Positions 46,602 through 55,109 of a stretch of DNA of 64,000 nt are shown here, piece after piece (position 1 is the stretch's first letter; every line of letters begins with the position of its first letter). The DNA is taken from positions 1 through 64,000 of the forward strand of contig CAZSVM010000014.1 of the NCBI GenBank assembly GCA_964610315.1, given 5' to 3'. The notes beneath the pieces are model-generated. The model did not search any database, was not told the DNA's origin, and saw only the letters and a program-made list of their open reading frames with translations. The position numbers were made by a program, and so were the translations under genes. The stretch comes from JAQVEM01 sp964610315. GTDB taxonomy: Bacteria; Actinomycetota; Humimicrobiia; Humimicrobiales; Humimicrobiaceae.

Positions 46602-46641
46602 TAAAAAAATCCCCCCGTGAAGGGGACTTCTGGTTTGGCTC
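46541..46641 (+). repeat. Array repeat R1 (recombinase 3' end plus hairpin)
   Basis: R1 begins at TCAAAATTATGG, covers the last 20 codons and stop of the recombinase, and ends after a hairpin CCCC/GGGG flanked by AAAAAAA. It shares CATGGAATGTGTCCC-type sequence with R2-R5. GGGACAC (46,520-46,526) upstream forms an inverted repeat with GTGTCCC inside R1. The hairpin has its U-run on the minus strand, so it can terminate the minus-strand genes of cassette C1. Confidence 0.9.
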
Positions 46642-46735
46642 GCTCTGGTGGACAATTTTAGAACCTTAAAGTGGGAGGAAGTGTTTAAATATCCAACAGT
46701 ATCTCTTCAACAAGCCAAACAATTACTTGCTATAA

Positions 46736-47269
46736 CTAACTTAAAAATCCTCTTACTTGTCCATCGGACACTATATTTTTTAGTTCAGTTAGATATTGTT
46801 GACACAAAGTAGGGATATCTTCGGTCCCGGACCAATCATCAAATTTATATTTATGAGTTACTTCGGGCGGTATTTCTTCTTTAATTTTTGGTGGTTCGGG
46901 CCCTGATTGACATTCCTCAATTATATTACCATTTTTATCTCTCTTTATAATTTTTATAGATTCAGATACTCTCAATGTTTCTCTTATTAGGATATTTACA
47001 TCTTTTCTTACTTTAACAGGCTCTGTATGTATATTTAGGTCTCTTTTATCTTTAAAAAATGATACTACAGTGCTATCTCTAATTACTGAATCATACCATT
47101 GCCTACCATTTGATTTATTTTTGGCTTCTTTTAGCGCGAACTGTAAAACGGAACGTGCAGCAGCTAGAAAAGCGCTCAAATTATATTTAAAAACATTTGA
47201 ATTCTCTTCGGTTTTCAGCATTTGATTATAAAAGTATTCAGCCTCTTTAATTTTTTCTATCTCATGCAT
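46736..47269 (-). CDS. HEPN-like hypothetical protein, 177 aa
   Basis: The helical N-terminal half (NLSAFLAAARSVLQFALKEA) ends in FFKDKRDLNIHTEPV, which holds an RX4H motif (R76 to H81) like HEPN domains. The C-terminal 60 residues are acidic and unassigned. ATG at 47,267-47,269. It is the leftmost gene of cassette C1 and would be terminated by the R1 hairpin. The domain call rests on the motif and helical pattern only. Confidence 0.55.
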   Translation of the reverse strand: MHEIEKIKEAEYFYNQMLKTEENSNVFKYNLSAFLAAARSVLQFALKEAKNKSNGRQWYDSVIRDSTVVSFFKDKRDLNIHTEPVKVRKDVNILIRETLRVSESIKIIKRDKNGNIIEECQSGPEPPKIKEEIPPEVTHKYKFDDWSGTEDIPTLCQQYLTELKNIVSDGQVRGFLS

Positions 47270-47368
47270 TTTTTAATTTTTTGCCTCCTTAGCAAAGCTT
47301 ATTATAATTCTGGAGAATAGAGATTATATAGCAATTATGAAGGAGAGATTATTGGGAATTAAAGAAGC

Positions 47369-48019
47369 CTATAAAGCCCTAAGATTGACTTCTATAACTG
47401 TATCTTTTATCCTATTAACAATTTCTATGATTAGTTCTCTCCAATCTTCAATCTGATGAAAATTAACTGGTAGTTTATCACCGATTTGAGCTATTGAATT
47501 TTCGCCCCTTGCATCCTTAAAAGCTTCCAACCAAAGTATATCAACCTTTGAATTGTTGTGAATAAAGCAATTTCTAGTTTCCTTCGCCAACTTCAATTCT
47601 TTAATTTTATCTTCGGTCATTTTAGTTTGAAAATTTTGGTAGGGGCTCTCCCCTAAAAGAAATTTTTTTAGATTTTCAAATTTATCTGCTCTTATTTCTT
47701 GTCCGCTACATACAATAGGGCATAATTCAGCTACCAATTCTTCAAGCAACGAAAAAAGTGTTTGTAAATAGCCTAATGTAAATTCATTATCTTTTGATTT
47801 AAGAATCTCGCAAAGTTTTTGAGGTGTGTATTCTTGAAACCCCCTCTTTGAAGCAGGTAAACCGAGTTTTAATGGTTTGTTCCATAAATTAGTGTTTTTG
47901 AATTTTGGTTCAAGCCAATAGAAAACACACCCCCACGATGCCATATAGAGTGCTTTCCATTCATCTTCACTTTCTAGTATTCTCTGTATTATATTATTAA
48001 CTTTTTCTGGAATTTCCAT
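47369..48019 (-). CDS. HEPN-like hypothetical protein, 216 aa
   Basis: The helical protein carries KETRNCFIHNNSKVD, an RX4H motif (R149 to H154) with the asparagine after the arginine that is common in HEPN RNases. The N-terminal region (WKALYMASWGCVFYWLEPKF) is unassigned. The start is ATG at 48,017-48,019. A hairpin CCAGCGATGGGC followed by TTTTT lies just upstream at 48,024. It is adjacent to another HEPN-like gene in cassette C1. Function unknown; RNase is a guess. Confidence 0.5.
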   Translation of the reverse strand: MEIPEKVNNIIQRILESEDEWKALYMASWGCVFYWLEPKFKNTNLWNKPLKLGLPASKRGFQEYTPQKLCEILKSKDNEFTLGYLQTLFSLLEELVAELCPIVCSGQEIRADKFENLKKFLLGESPYQNFQTKMTEDKIKELKLAKETRNCFIHNNSKVDILWLEAFKDARGENSIAQIGDKLPVNFHQIEDWRELIIEIVNRIKDTVIEVNLRAL

Positions 48020-48043
48020 AATTGTCCAGCGATGGGCTTTTTC

Positions 48044-48652
48044 CTAATTTTTTTGTTTCATAATTATATCGCCTAATTTCCATAATATAAAATCAAGCAT
48101 TTTTACATCAACAATATCCACTTTCAACCTTTCTTTAAAATCTTTAATAATCTTTTTTACCTCTTGGTCTTTAAGAATCTTACTAAACCTCTCTTTAAGT
48201 AAATTATATTGTACTAATCTATCATCTATTTTTTCTTTGATACCTTTAATATTATAATTTAATTTAATATTAAAAATTTTAGCTATTCTACTGTCATAAA
48301 TAGGTTTATTATTATCCACTGTATGAATTAACTTAGAGGCGAAACTTAATAATATTGCCGGTTTCCCATTCAGTCTTGGAATTTCAGATAATTCAACGAG
48401 AATATTTTTCAGATTTGTTTCTCTTTTTTGCAACAATTCAAAATATCTATCAATTAGTCTTTGTCCAAGACCCCCTGCGTTTAAGACGTAAAATCTTCTA
48501 TAAGTTCTTTTAAACTCTTCATTATTTACTACGTTATTAACAGTTTTAAACTCGGTTGAAAGATAACTATAATCTTCAAAGGACTTTTTATCTTCAGATA
48601 ACTTATTAAAAATCTCTTCTCTATATTCTTTAATTAAATTTATTACTTCCAT
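48044..48652 (-). CDS. Hypothetical protein, 202 aa
   Basis: No confident family. The sequence FYVLNAGGLGQRLIDRYFEL and LLSFASKLIHTVDNNKPIYDSRIAKIFNIK resembles uncharacterised proteins found next to restriction or toxin genes. The latter segment has a faint helix-hairpin-helix glycosylase look, but no catalytic lysine-aspartate pair could be identified. ATG at 48,650-48,652. It lies in the middle of cassette C1, with all neighbours on the minus strand. Confidence 0.5.
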   Translation of the reverse strand: MEVINLIKEYREEIFNKLSEDKKSFEDYSYLSTEFKTVNNVVNNEEFKRTYRRFYVLNAGGLGQRLIDRYFELLQKRETNLKNILVELSEIPRLNGKPAILLSFASKLIHTVDNNKPIYDSRIAKIFNIKLNYNIKGIKEKIDDRLVQYNLLKERFSKILKDQEVKKIIKDFKERLKVDIVDVKMLDFILWKLGDIIMKQKN

Positions 48653-48741
48653 CTAAATATTCTGTCTAAAATTAATTATTTTAATATAGACTAAAATAGA
48701 ATTGTAATTATTGCTTATTTAAAACTTAAGGGGAAACTAGA

Positions 48742-49080
48742 TCAGATTCTTTTTATTTTTATGTAATTTTTGATTCTGTTACGATCTTCACTCTCTTTTT
48801 CGCCCTTAAAATATAATTGTATAAACTCAATCATATGCTTACTTTCACAATAAGCATAAATAATTCGCATTGAAGAGCCTTTTAAATAACGACAAAAAAG
48901 ACGGCCTTTTATAATTTTGACCGTTTCTTTTGCTATTAGGACTACAAAATGTTTGCTAATGCCAAGTGGAAATTTTGAAACAACTTTTTTAAATTCAAGT
49001 AAATCATCAGCTAATGACTTATACTTCTTTGACAATCGTTTGAAATCTTTGGAGAAGTCGTCGGTCTCATTAAAGTTCAT
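48742..49080 (-). CDS. RelE/HigB-like toxin
   Basis: The 112-residue protein begins FNETDDFSKDFKRLSKKYKS and continues through RLFCRYLKGSSMRIIYAYCE to IEFIQLYFKGEKESED, the layout of RelE/ParE-fold mRNA interferases of type II toxin-antitoxin systems. The start ATG at 49,078-49,080 overlaps the end of the upstream antitoxin gene by 11 bases. This is the reverse of the classic antitoxin-toxin spacing only in that the antitoxin is unusually long. Confidence 0.75.
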   Translation of the reverse strand: MNFNETDDFSKDFKRLSKKYKSLADDLLEFKKVVSKFPLGISKHFVVLIAKETVKIIKGRLFCRYLKGSSMRIIYAYCESKHMIEFIQLYFKGEKESEDRNRIKNYIKIKRI

Positions 49081-49858
49081 CTTCGTAATCTCTTACAGAA
49101 TGATCCGTGTCGCGGTAAAATACGCTTTCATAGCTGATAATCTCACCATATTTATGAACTCGCCACGGTACATCGCTGTGAGAATATTCTGTTAATTCAT
49201 TGGCATTTTTATCTGAAAGACGAGCAAGTACATCATCTACGTGCTTCACTTCTCGTGCAGACAATCTTCTTAAATCAGATTCTCGGCGTGGTAGATATTT
49301 TTTTTGATCATACTGAAAATATTTGCTTTTAACTCTCTCTATTTCACCTTTATCTTCCATCTCCTCAACAATTTTTTTAAATTCCACCGGTGTTGGCCCG
49401 TAATGATTTTTAACATACCGCGCGCCAGTTAGTTGTTCTTCAAACTTCTCATAAAAGTCGAAATCTATAAAATAAAGTAGTTTATATAAAGCAGTTTCCC
49501 CAATATTTGGTTTTGCCCCCACTTTTTCTAAAATATACAACAAAACTTCCTTGAATTTTATAATATCAGCACGTGGAATAATAACACGGATTCCTGTCTT
49601 TTTTGATCTTTTTTGTATCTTTTCTTTTTCTAAAATAATCTTTGCCTCTGAAGCTTTTTCCGGCAATAAAAGATTCTCCAGCCGCATACTAAAAATACTC
49701 GCAAGTTTTTTTGCCTCAGATATAGTTAATTCTCGTTCTCCTTTTTCTATCTGCATGTAGGTAGGTCTGGACATTCCTAATTCTTTAGCGATGTATTCCT
49801 GTGAAAAGCTGTTTTCCTTCCTCAACAGTTTAATTTTTTTATATAAATCTTTAACCAT
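49070..49858 (-). CDS. XRE-HTH plus Panacea (DUF4065) antitoxin
   Basis: An N-terminal Cro/C1 HTH (KKIKLLRKENSFSQEYIAKE, then MSRPTYMQIEKGEREL) is joined to a C-terminal Panacea/SocA-like domain (about 100-220) with LYKLLYFIDFDFYEKFEEQL and NHYGPTPVEFKKIVEEM. Panacea domains neutralise many unrelated toxins, which fits the RelE-like gene overlapping downstream. The HTH probably represses the operon through the dyad at 49,889-49,918. The -10 box ends 8 bases before the ATG (49,856-49,858), so the mRNA is probably leaderless. Confidence 0.85.
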   Translation of the reverse strand: MVKDLYKKIKLLRKENSFSQEYIAKELGMSRPTYMQIEKGERELTISEAKKLASIFSMRLENLLLPEKASEAKIILEKEKIQKRSKKTGIRVIIPRADIIKFKEVLLYILEKVGAKPNIGETALYKLLYFIDFDFYEKFEEQLTGARYVKNHYGPTPVEFKKIVEEMEDKGEIERVKSKYFQYDQKKYLPRRESDLRRLSAREVKHVDDVLARLSDKNANELTEYSHSDVPWRVHKYGEIISYESVFYRDTDHSVRDYEDEL

Positions 49859-49866
49859 TTGTTTTA

Positions 49867-49940
49867 ATTATAGTATGTAAAAAAATCTTGTCAAGTGGAT
49901 AAGTAGAAATACTTGACATAATAATGCATTTTGTTACAAT
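49867..49940. promoter_or_regulatory. Divergent promoters with a shared operator dyad
   Basis: Minus strand: TTGACA (49,889-49,894), 16-base spacer, TATAAT (49,867-49,872), driving the antitoxin-toxin pair. Plus strand: TTGACA (49,913-49,918), 16-base spacer, TACAAT (49,935-49,940), driving the gene at 50,078. The two -35 boxes form an inverted repeat TGTCAAGT/ACTTGACA, so one bound repressor could block both promoters. Confidence 0.8.
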
Positions 49941-49955
49941 GTCTATGGAGCTCAA

Positions 49956-49992
49956 ATACAAAACGGGGCCTCGTCGAACCCCATTTGTAAAT
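49956..49992 (+). promoter_or_regulatory. Leader hairpin
   Basis: ACAAAACGGGG and CCCCATTTGT can pair around a short loop in the transcript from the plus-strand promoter at 49,913, about 90 bases before the DUF2188-like gene. It has no U-run, so it is not an obvious terminator. Role unknown. Confidence 0.4.
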
Positions 49993-50077
49993 GTGCCAAG
50001 TTAATATTCTAAACATATTAACCTTTAATTACAAAACAACACATTCTAAGTTTATAGGTTAAAAACAATAAAACACT

Positions 50078-50323
50078 ATGAATAAGCTAACAAAATATAC
50101 TTTAGGGTATAACGAACATAAGGAAAAATGGGTGCTTAAGAAGGACAAAACTAATCAAACCATTAAGACCTTTGACACTAAAGAACAAGCAACAGCTGGT
50201 GGTGTATTAAAAAAGGTTCTTGGGGAAAATGGTGGATCAGTAAAAATTAAAAAACTTAACGAGAAATACCAGGAAGAACGCACCTATCCCCGTAAAAAGG
50301 ACCCAAAAAAATCCAAAGGATAA
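50078..50323 (+). CDS. DUF2188-like small protein
   Basis: The 81-residue protein reads KWVLKKDKTNQTIKTFDTKE, then AGGVLKKVLGENGGSVKIKK, the strand-strand-helix-strand pattern of DUF2188, in which a small domain reads through a GG-x-V/L-x-I/K turn and an ERxYP-like tail (EERTYPRKKDPKK). Function unknown. It is transcribed divergently from the toxin-antitoxin pair under the same operator and is followed by a terminator at 50,341. Confidence 0.7.
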   Translation: MNKLTKYTLGYNEHKEKWVLKKDKTNQTIKTFDTKEQATAGGVLKKVLGENGGSVKIKKLNEKYQEERTYPRKKDPKKSKG

Positions 50324-50332
50324 TTAGATTGC

Positions 50333-50370
50333 AAAAAAAATGGAAAGGATTTACTTTCCATTTTTATTTT
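50333..50370. terminator. Intrinsic terminator after the DUF2188-like gene
   Basis: TGGAAAG/CTTTCCA (50,341-50,360) with a 6-base loop has eight A to the left and TTTTTATTTTT to the right. It can act on both strands. Confidence 0.8.
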
Positions 50371-50431
50371 TAACCAAACATACCAATTATTTAATTGTCT
50401 ATGAGTTTTTACCTTGCCCTAAAGTCGTATG

Positions 50432-50682
50432 GTATTGAACAAAGTTAGAACCTAGATTACAAATACAAAAGAGCACCTTGGGATACCGGTCTTAACTCAA
50501 AATCATGGAATGTGTCCCAGATATTACTTGGAATTTCAGCTAGAAGTGAAGGTTTAATAAAAATAAAAACTCCCCCGACAGGGGGGGGGGGCTTTGTTTG
50601 GCCCCATATTCGCATTGAATAAAGGCCGAAACTAGATTATAAGCGCAAAAGGGGATTTTGAGATGACGTTTTTAACTCAGCT
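50432..50682 (+). repeat. Array repeat R2 (50,497-50,604) with duplicated flanks
   Basis: The core at 50,497-50,604 keeps the recombinase end frame (HGMCPRYYLEFQLEVKV then stop) and a C/G hairpin whose G side has become a run of about a dozen G. The sequence before the core (50,432-50,499) and after it (50,612-50,682) are similar to each other: ATTGAA-AAAG, GAA-CTAGATTA, CTTAACTCA or TTTAACTCA. The second copy stops at the same TCA that begins the core in the first. No gene is seen in the 50,324-50,714 gap. Confidence 0.85.
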
Positions 50683-50714
50683 TTAAGTTACACCCAACTT
50701 GCTACTCATTATTT

Positions 50715-53700
50715 CTAATAGAAATTTAACCCAATTGTATCTAGACCTTTAATCTTACTGTAACTGTTTTTAATTTTGTTTAGTTTATTATTGTCTACTC
50801 TGGCATTATTAATAACAAGCAAAATCCCATAGTCAACACTAAACCCCTTCATATATCTCTGGAGACTTTTAAAAGATCCTTTGTTTTCCAAATTATTTCC
50901 TTTTAAATCTGGATGACTTGATAATTTTAGCTCAAGGAGTATCTGTCCAATAAATCCATAATTTATTAAAAAATCCACCCTTTTGCTATCTAACTTTTGT
51001 GGTTCTCTGTAGATCTGAAAATCGAGTCCTCGTTTGAGGAATTTATTCTCTAAAGCAAGTTGAATATTAGGTTGGATCTCAGGCTCCTTTTTATTTCTGA
51101 TTATTTTGCTTCCCCCCTCGTTTTCAATCCAGTTCTTTAAGTCTTCATTTATGATTTTTTTAACATTATCAAACAGCTCTTCTGGAGTACCTATCGAAAG
51201 GTATTGTCTTGATTTTGTTTCATTGAAGGATTTTATGGCACTATTAATATTACTTGGTCTACCAATATAAACAAGATAAGAACGTTTCAGTTGTTTTAAT
51301 TCTCCTTTAAACCAATTAGAATAATCTGAATGTATATTATTCTGTAAAAAATTTTCGAGTTGTTTAATCGCTTCATACGATCTTGTGTATTTTAAACCAT
51401 CGAAGTATTTAAACACGATTCGCCATAAGTATTGAACGTAATTCCAATATCGTTCATTCTTATTTATCTTTTTAAAAGAAAAATCAATGAGATCAAGAAA
51501 TTTCTTTATATAAGACATATCTTTTAGCTCCATCAATGAATTTGCAAATCTCTTCTCGTGTAATTCATTCTCTTGAGGACCAACTGAATGTACGCCTATT
51601 GGTTCTTCGAATTCAAAGATCCGTTTCTTTAATTGAGTAAATCGCCAGCTGATCGCTTTTTCATCTTTATAATTTTCAATCAACAGTTGATTTGCAGTTT
51701 CTGAAAGCTGGAAAGATTCATCTTTTCTTTTTTTATATTCTTTAAAAATTTTCTCTAATAATTTTTTATCAGGTTTTAACGATTCCATCAGTTTCAAACT
51801 TTCTATTCGATTATAAACAGACAGTGTTTCCTCTTTTACAAATTCCTCAATAATACGAAGCGTTTCTTCCAGTTCGTATTCTTTAACGAATTCAATGAAA
51901 CTTTCCGGTTGGAATAATCTTAGATCTGAATTGCTCTTGTATATAGCTAAGACATATTTTAATTCTTCCGTTTTTACATTTTTAATCAGTTTAAAAATGG
52001 CTTTACGCTCTTCATAATATGCAAATGGAATAAAATTAATAATCTTTTGTCTATATTTTGAAATATCTATCTTTAATAAGGAGGCTAGCTTTATACAATC
52101 TGCAAAAATTGGATTCCAAGAATGCCAGGTAAAACTTGTATTATTACTATCTCTTCTGTTTATCTTGAATATTTTATATCCATCCTTGGGATCGAATTTC
52201 TCAAAAATTGATCTGGTCATTAAATTAATGATTCTCTTTCTCTCTATCTCTGTGATTTTTTTCTCAAGAATTTCTTTATTATCAATATAAAATCTAAATA
52301 TACCTGGATCATATTTTCCTTTTCCGGGCTCCAGTCTTAATTGAAATTCCTTATAGACTGTTTCTTCTTTGGATTCGGATTGCTGTAATCTTTCTTTCCG
52401 AGCAAATTTCTCAGATTCTTCATATTCTCTCCTTAAATACTTTCTCCCCTCTTCGTAAATTTCTTCTTTCAGTTTTCTATTAGAAAATTTAATTTGTTGA
52501 AGAGTCCATAAAGCTAATCTCTTACTTCTTTGGGTTTCTGATAATTCATTTATAAATCTCTCGACTTGATTCTTCTCAAGAACTGCCGCAAATACATTTT
52601 GGAAACTAAAAATACTAGTTTTAAGCTCATCTGAACTCTTAATTCTTGAAATTAAGTTAAAAAGAAAGTTTGAGTCATACTCTTTAAGTAAAAGAGTCAA
52701 CCTTTCGATGAAATTTGATCTCTCAACATAGTATGAATATTTTGATTCAAAAGCCTTTATTAGAATGTCAAAAGCAAGTTTGGCAATTTCTTCATCTAAA
52801 ACAACTTTGATATTCTGATTAATTTTTTCGTCTTTTTCTCTAAAAATGCTTTCCTTATCAAGAAAATGTTGAAGGAATAAGGTATCATTTTTTAAGGAAT
52901 TTAAGAGCCTTTTTATTCCTTCTTTATTGTTAATTTCCCATATCCCATAGCGAGCTTCAAGGAAATCCCGTTTAGTACCCTCAACAAAATATTTTATCGA
53001 TGGTTCACAGTTAGGATCTATTCTATAACAAAATCTCAAAAAAGCTCTTTGAACAAGTTCATCTTTATGTCTCCAAGTATTTTCTACTTTTTTAATCAAT
53101 AGAGGGTCTTTAAACTCGCTCAGAGCATATAAGGAGAGTCTTTGGAGCACACCATTTTCATTTTCACTATTAGCAAACCTAATGAGTTTCTTTTTCCAAT
53201 ATTGTTGATCGTCTACAGCTAAGCTTTTGTTTTTTAGTAAGAAATGAACAATTAATGCCATATTTCCTTCTTTTACAAACAATCTCTGTCCATTTTCCCT
53301 GGTATCAACCCATGACTTAAGAAAATCCGAAAGCGTATTATCATAAAAATAACTCAGTCCTTCTGCTATATCCCAATCTAGCCATAGTTCTTCTCTCACT
53401 TGATAGTGGGTTAGAATTTCTTTAAATATTGTTATTCTTGTTTCCTTATTTACTTTCTCATAATTTAATTTGAGTAATAGCTTGCTATATTCATCATCAA
53501 TTACTAACTTAGTCTTTTTAAATCCAAAACGTAAAATTTTATCTAACAAATCTGGCTTTTGCTCTAATAAAAAGCTCAATGTGTTAAACCAACTCGGATG
53601 TATTTCTTGAAGTTCCTTATCTACCACAATATCATAGAGGGTTTTTTCTAATCTCCCCATGCGTAGAAGCTCTTTTGACGCTAAATATTCCTGAAACTCT

Positions 53701-54806
53701 GGATTTTCGAATGAAATAGTTTGAATATTGTCTTTGATAAGACTTTTATCATAAAAAGCTTCTATAGTCGTCTGGGCCAACAAACTCGGGATTAAATTTG
53801 ACTTTGCATTATCGAAAAAAGTCATCAGTTCATCCTTGTCTATTTCGTTAGCCTGATAAATTTCCATTATAAGAGCTAATTTTTCTAAAACTCGTTTAAT
53901 GATATCTCGTTTTTGTCTATCTAAGACTCTGTCCTCTTTTTCTAATTTTTTGTAAATAAAATATTCAAACAACTCCCCTCTATTAATTTGAGAAATATCT
54001 GCAACCGGATTGCTATGAATATACTCAATCAACAAAGATAAATAACGGGGAATTTGTATAATAAGCTGTCTATTTTGAAATCTAAGTTTCTTAAATATCA
54101 ATTCTATTTTTTCTTTTGGTATTTTACTCTTTTCTAAATACTCTTGTGTATCTTTAAGGGAAAAGGGGTATAGCATAACGATTTTAAATTTTTTTCCCTC
54201 AAATACGGGAAATTTTTGATAATAGTTCAAACGGCAAGATAACAATAAAGAAATATTTTTATATTCATTTAAAAAATCTTTAATTTTTTCTATCGCCTCA
54301 GAAAAGATATCCTGACGAATTTCATCTAGTCCATCAAGACAAATTACAATACTATTTAAGTTTTTCAATTTAAACTTCTTTGTCCTGATAGCATCTGGTA
54401 AAGCCAATTGTCGGTTAATTATCTTTGGAATTGTATCACCACCGGCAAAACTCTTTAATTCAACAAAAATTGCTTCCTTTGAAGCTCGTAGTGTTATAAG
54501 TTTAACAATTTCCCGCAAAAGATATGTTTTCCCGGACCCCGGTTCACCCACAACTAAAGACAAACGATGATCTAGTAAGCTTTTTAAATTTATTTTTTGA
54601 AATTCATCTGGTAAAAGAGAAATTCTATATTCCTCTTTAAGTTTTTGAAAATCCTCTAGACCATCAAATATCCTAATATTTGGAGTAACAAAAATATCTT
54701 TTTTTAAATTAACCATGTTTCCGTTTTCTTTTTTTATCGCTTGAATTCTCTTTAAAAAATTCTTTATTCTCCTTAACCAGAAAAACATAAAAGTAATCTT
54801 TTCCAT
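50715..54806 (-). CDS. NACHT/STAND NTPase with C-terminal PD-(D/E)XK-like domain
   Basis: A 1363-residue protein. The NTPase has Walker A GEPGSGKT at 87-94 and a NACHT-type Walker B IVICLDGLDE near 153-162, then LLLSCRLNYYQKF and a helical extension. Residues about 450-1200 are a long run of helical repeats, probably the sensor. The C-terminus reads KRVDFLINYGFIGQILLELK, placing D1278, E1292 and K1294 in a PD-(D/E)XK pattern. NACHT proteins of this layout (Avs and related) recognise phage proteins and then trigger an effector; a nuclease at the C-terminus is the inferred effector. The start is ATG at 54,804-54,806. It is the only gene of cassette C2. Confidence 0.85.
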   Translation of the reverse strand: MEKITFMFFWLRRIKNFLKRIQAIKKENGNMVNLKKDIFVTPNIRIFDGLEDFQKLKEEYRISLLPDEFQKINLKSLLDHRLSLVVGEPGSGKTYLLREIVKLITLRASKEAIFVELKSFAGGDTIPKIINRQLALPDAIRTKKFKLKNLNSIVICLDGLDEIRQDIFSEAIEKIKDFLNEYKNISLLLSCRLNYYQKFPVFEGKKFKIVMLYPFSLKDTQEYLEKSKIPKEKIELIFKKLRFQNRQLIIQIPRYLSLLIEYIHSNPVADISQINRGELFEYFIYKKLEKEDRVLDRQKRDIIKRVLEKLALIMEIYQANEIDKDELMTFFDNAKSNLIPSLLAQTTIEAFYDKSLIKDNIQTISFENPEFQEYLASKELLRMGRLEKTLYDIVVDKELQEIHPSWFNTLSFLLEQKPDLLDKILRFGFKKTKLVIDDEYSKLLLKLNYEKVNKETRITIFKEILTHYQVREELWLDWDIAEGLSYFYDNTLSDFLKSWVDTRENGQRLFVKEGNMALIVHFLLKNKSLAVDDQQYWKKKLIRFANSENENGVLQRLSLYALSEFKDPLLIKKVENTWRHKDELVQRAFLRFCYRIDPNCEPSIKYFVEGTKRDFLEARYGIWEINNKEGIKRLLNSLKNDTLFLQHFLDKESIFREKDEKINQNIKVVLDEEIAKLAFDILIKAFESKYSYYVERSNFIERLTLLLKEYDSNFLFNLISRIKSSDELKTSIFSFQNVFAAVLEKNQVERFINELSETQRSKRLALWTLQQIKFSNRKLKEEIYEEGRKYLRREYEESEKFARKERLQQSESKEETVYKEFQLRLEPGKGKYDPGIFRFYIDNKEILEKKITEIERKRIINLMTRSIFEKFDPKDGYKIFKINRRDSNNTSFTWHSWNPIFADCIKLASLLKIDISKYRQKIINFIPFAYYEERKAIFKLIKNVKTEELKYVLAIYKSNSDLRLFQPESFIEFVKEYELEETLRIIEEFVKEETLSVYNRIESLKLMESLKPDKKLLEKIFKEYKKRKDESFQLSETANQLLIENYKDEKAISWRFTQLKKRIFEFEEPIGVHSVGPQENELHEKRFANSLMELKDMSYIKKFLDLIDFSFKKINKNERYWNYVQYLWRIVFKYFDGLKYTRSYEAIKQLENFLQNNIHSDYSNWFKGELKQLKRSYLVYIGRPSNINSAIKSFNETKSRQYLSIGTPEELFDNVKKIINEDLKNWIENEGGSKIIRNKKEPEIQPNIQLALENKFLKRGLDFQIYREPQKLDSKRVDFLINYGFIGQILLELKLSSHPDLKGNNLENKGSFKSLQRYMKGFSVDYGILLVINNARVDNNKLNKIKNSYSKIKGLDTIGLNFY

Positions 54807-54848
54807 TTATCTTTTATAATCCTATTTAATTATAACAATAGATTAGGC

Positions 54849-55020
54849 AAATAAAAATCGCCCAGTGATGGGCCTTTTGTTTAGAAATACTCTACTAAGA
54901 GTATAAAATTTATTAGAAATTAAAGGATTTTATGTAAAACTTGGGTATTCTTTGATATTCAAAGTCATGGAATGTGTCCCAAAAATTACATTAAATTTCA
55001 GTTGGAAGTGAGGGTTTAAT
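54849..55020 (+). repeat. Array repeat R3 with left arm
   Basis: The core (54,959-55,020) keeps the recombinase end frame (HGMCPKNYIKFQLEVRV then stop). The left arm (54,849-54,958) is about 80% identical by eye to that of R5, with CCCAGTGATGGGCCTTTT (a plus-strand terminator) at its outer end and TTGGGTATTCTTTGATAT next to the core. The R1-type C/G hairpin is absent; a weak AAAGG/CCTTT stem follows. The gap 54,807-55,109 holds nothing else. Confidence 0.88.
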
Positions 55021-55109
55021 TTAAAAATAAAGGAAATTGCCTTTAAAGACAAATTCTTCCTCTATAAACGGGAATAACATTATAGTATACTTAGTTTAGA
55101 GGTTTAATA

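Noticed and set aside
46647..46800. A plus-strand frame reading DNFRTLKWEEVFKYPTVSLQ after R1
   Set aside because: It looks coding for about 30 codons but runs into antisense of the HEPN-like gene and could not be assigned; perhaps debris of an earlier cargo.
50581..50592. The long G run in R2 as a functional element such as a quadruplex
   Set aside because: It is most simply the expanded or miscalled 3' side of the CCCC/GGGG hairpin found in the other repeats.
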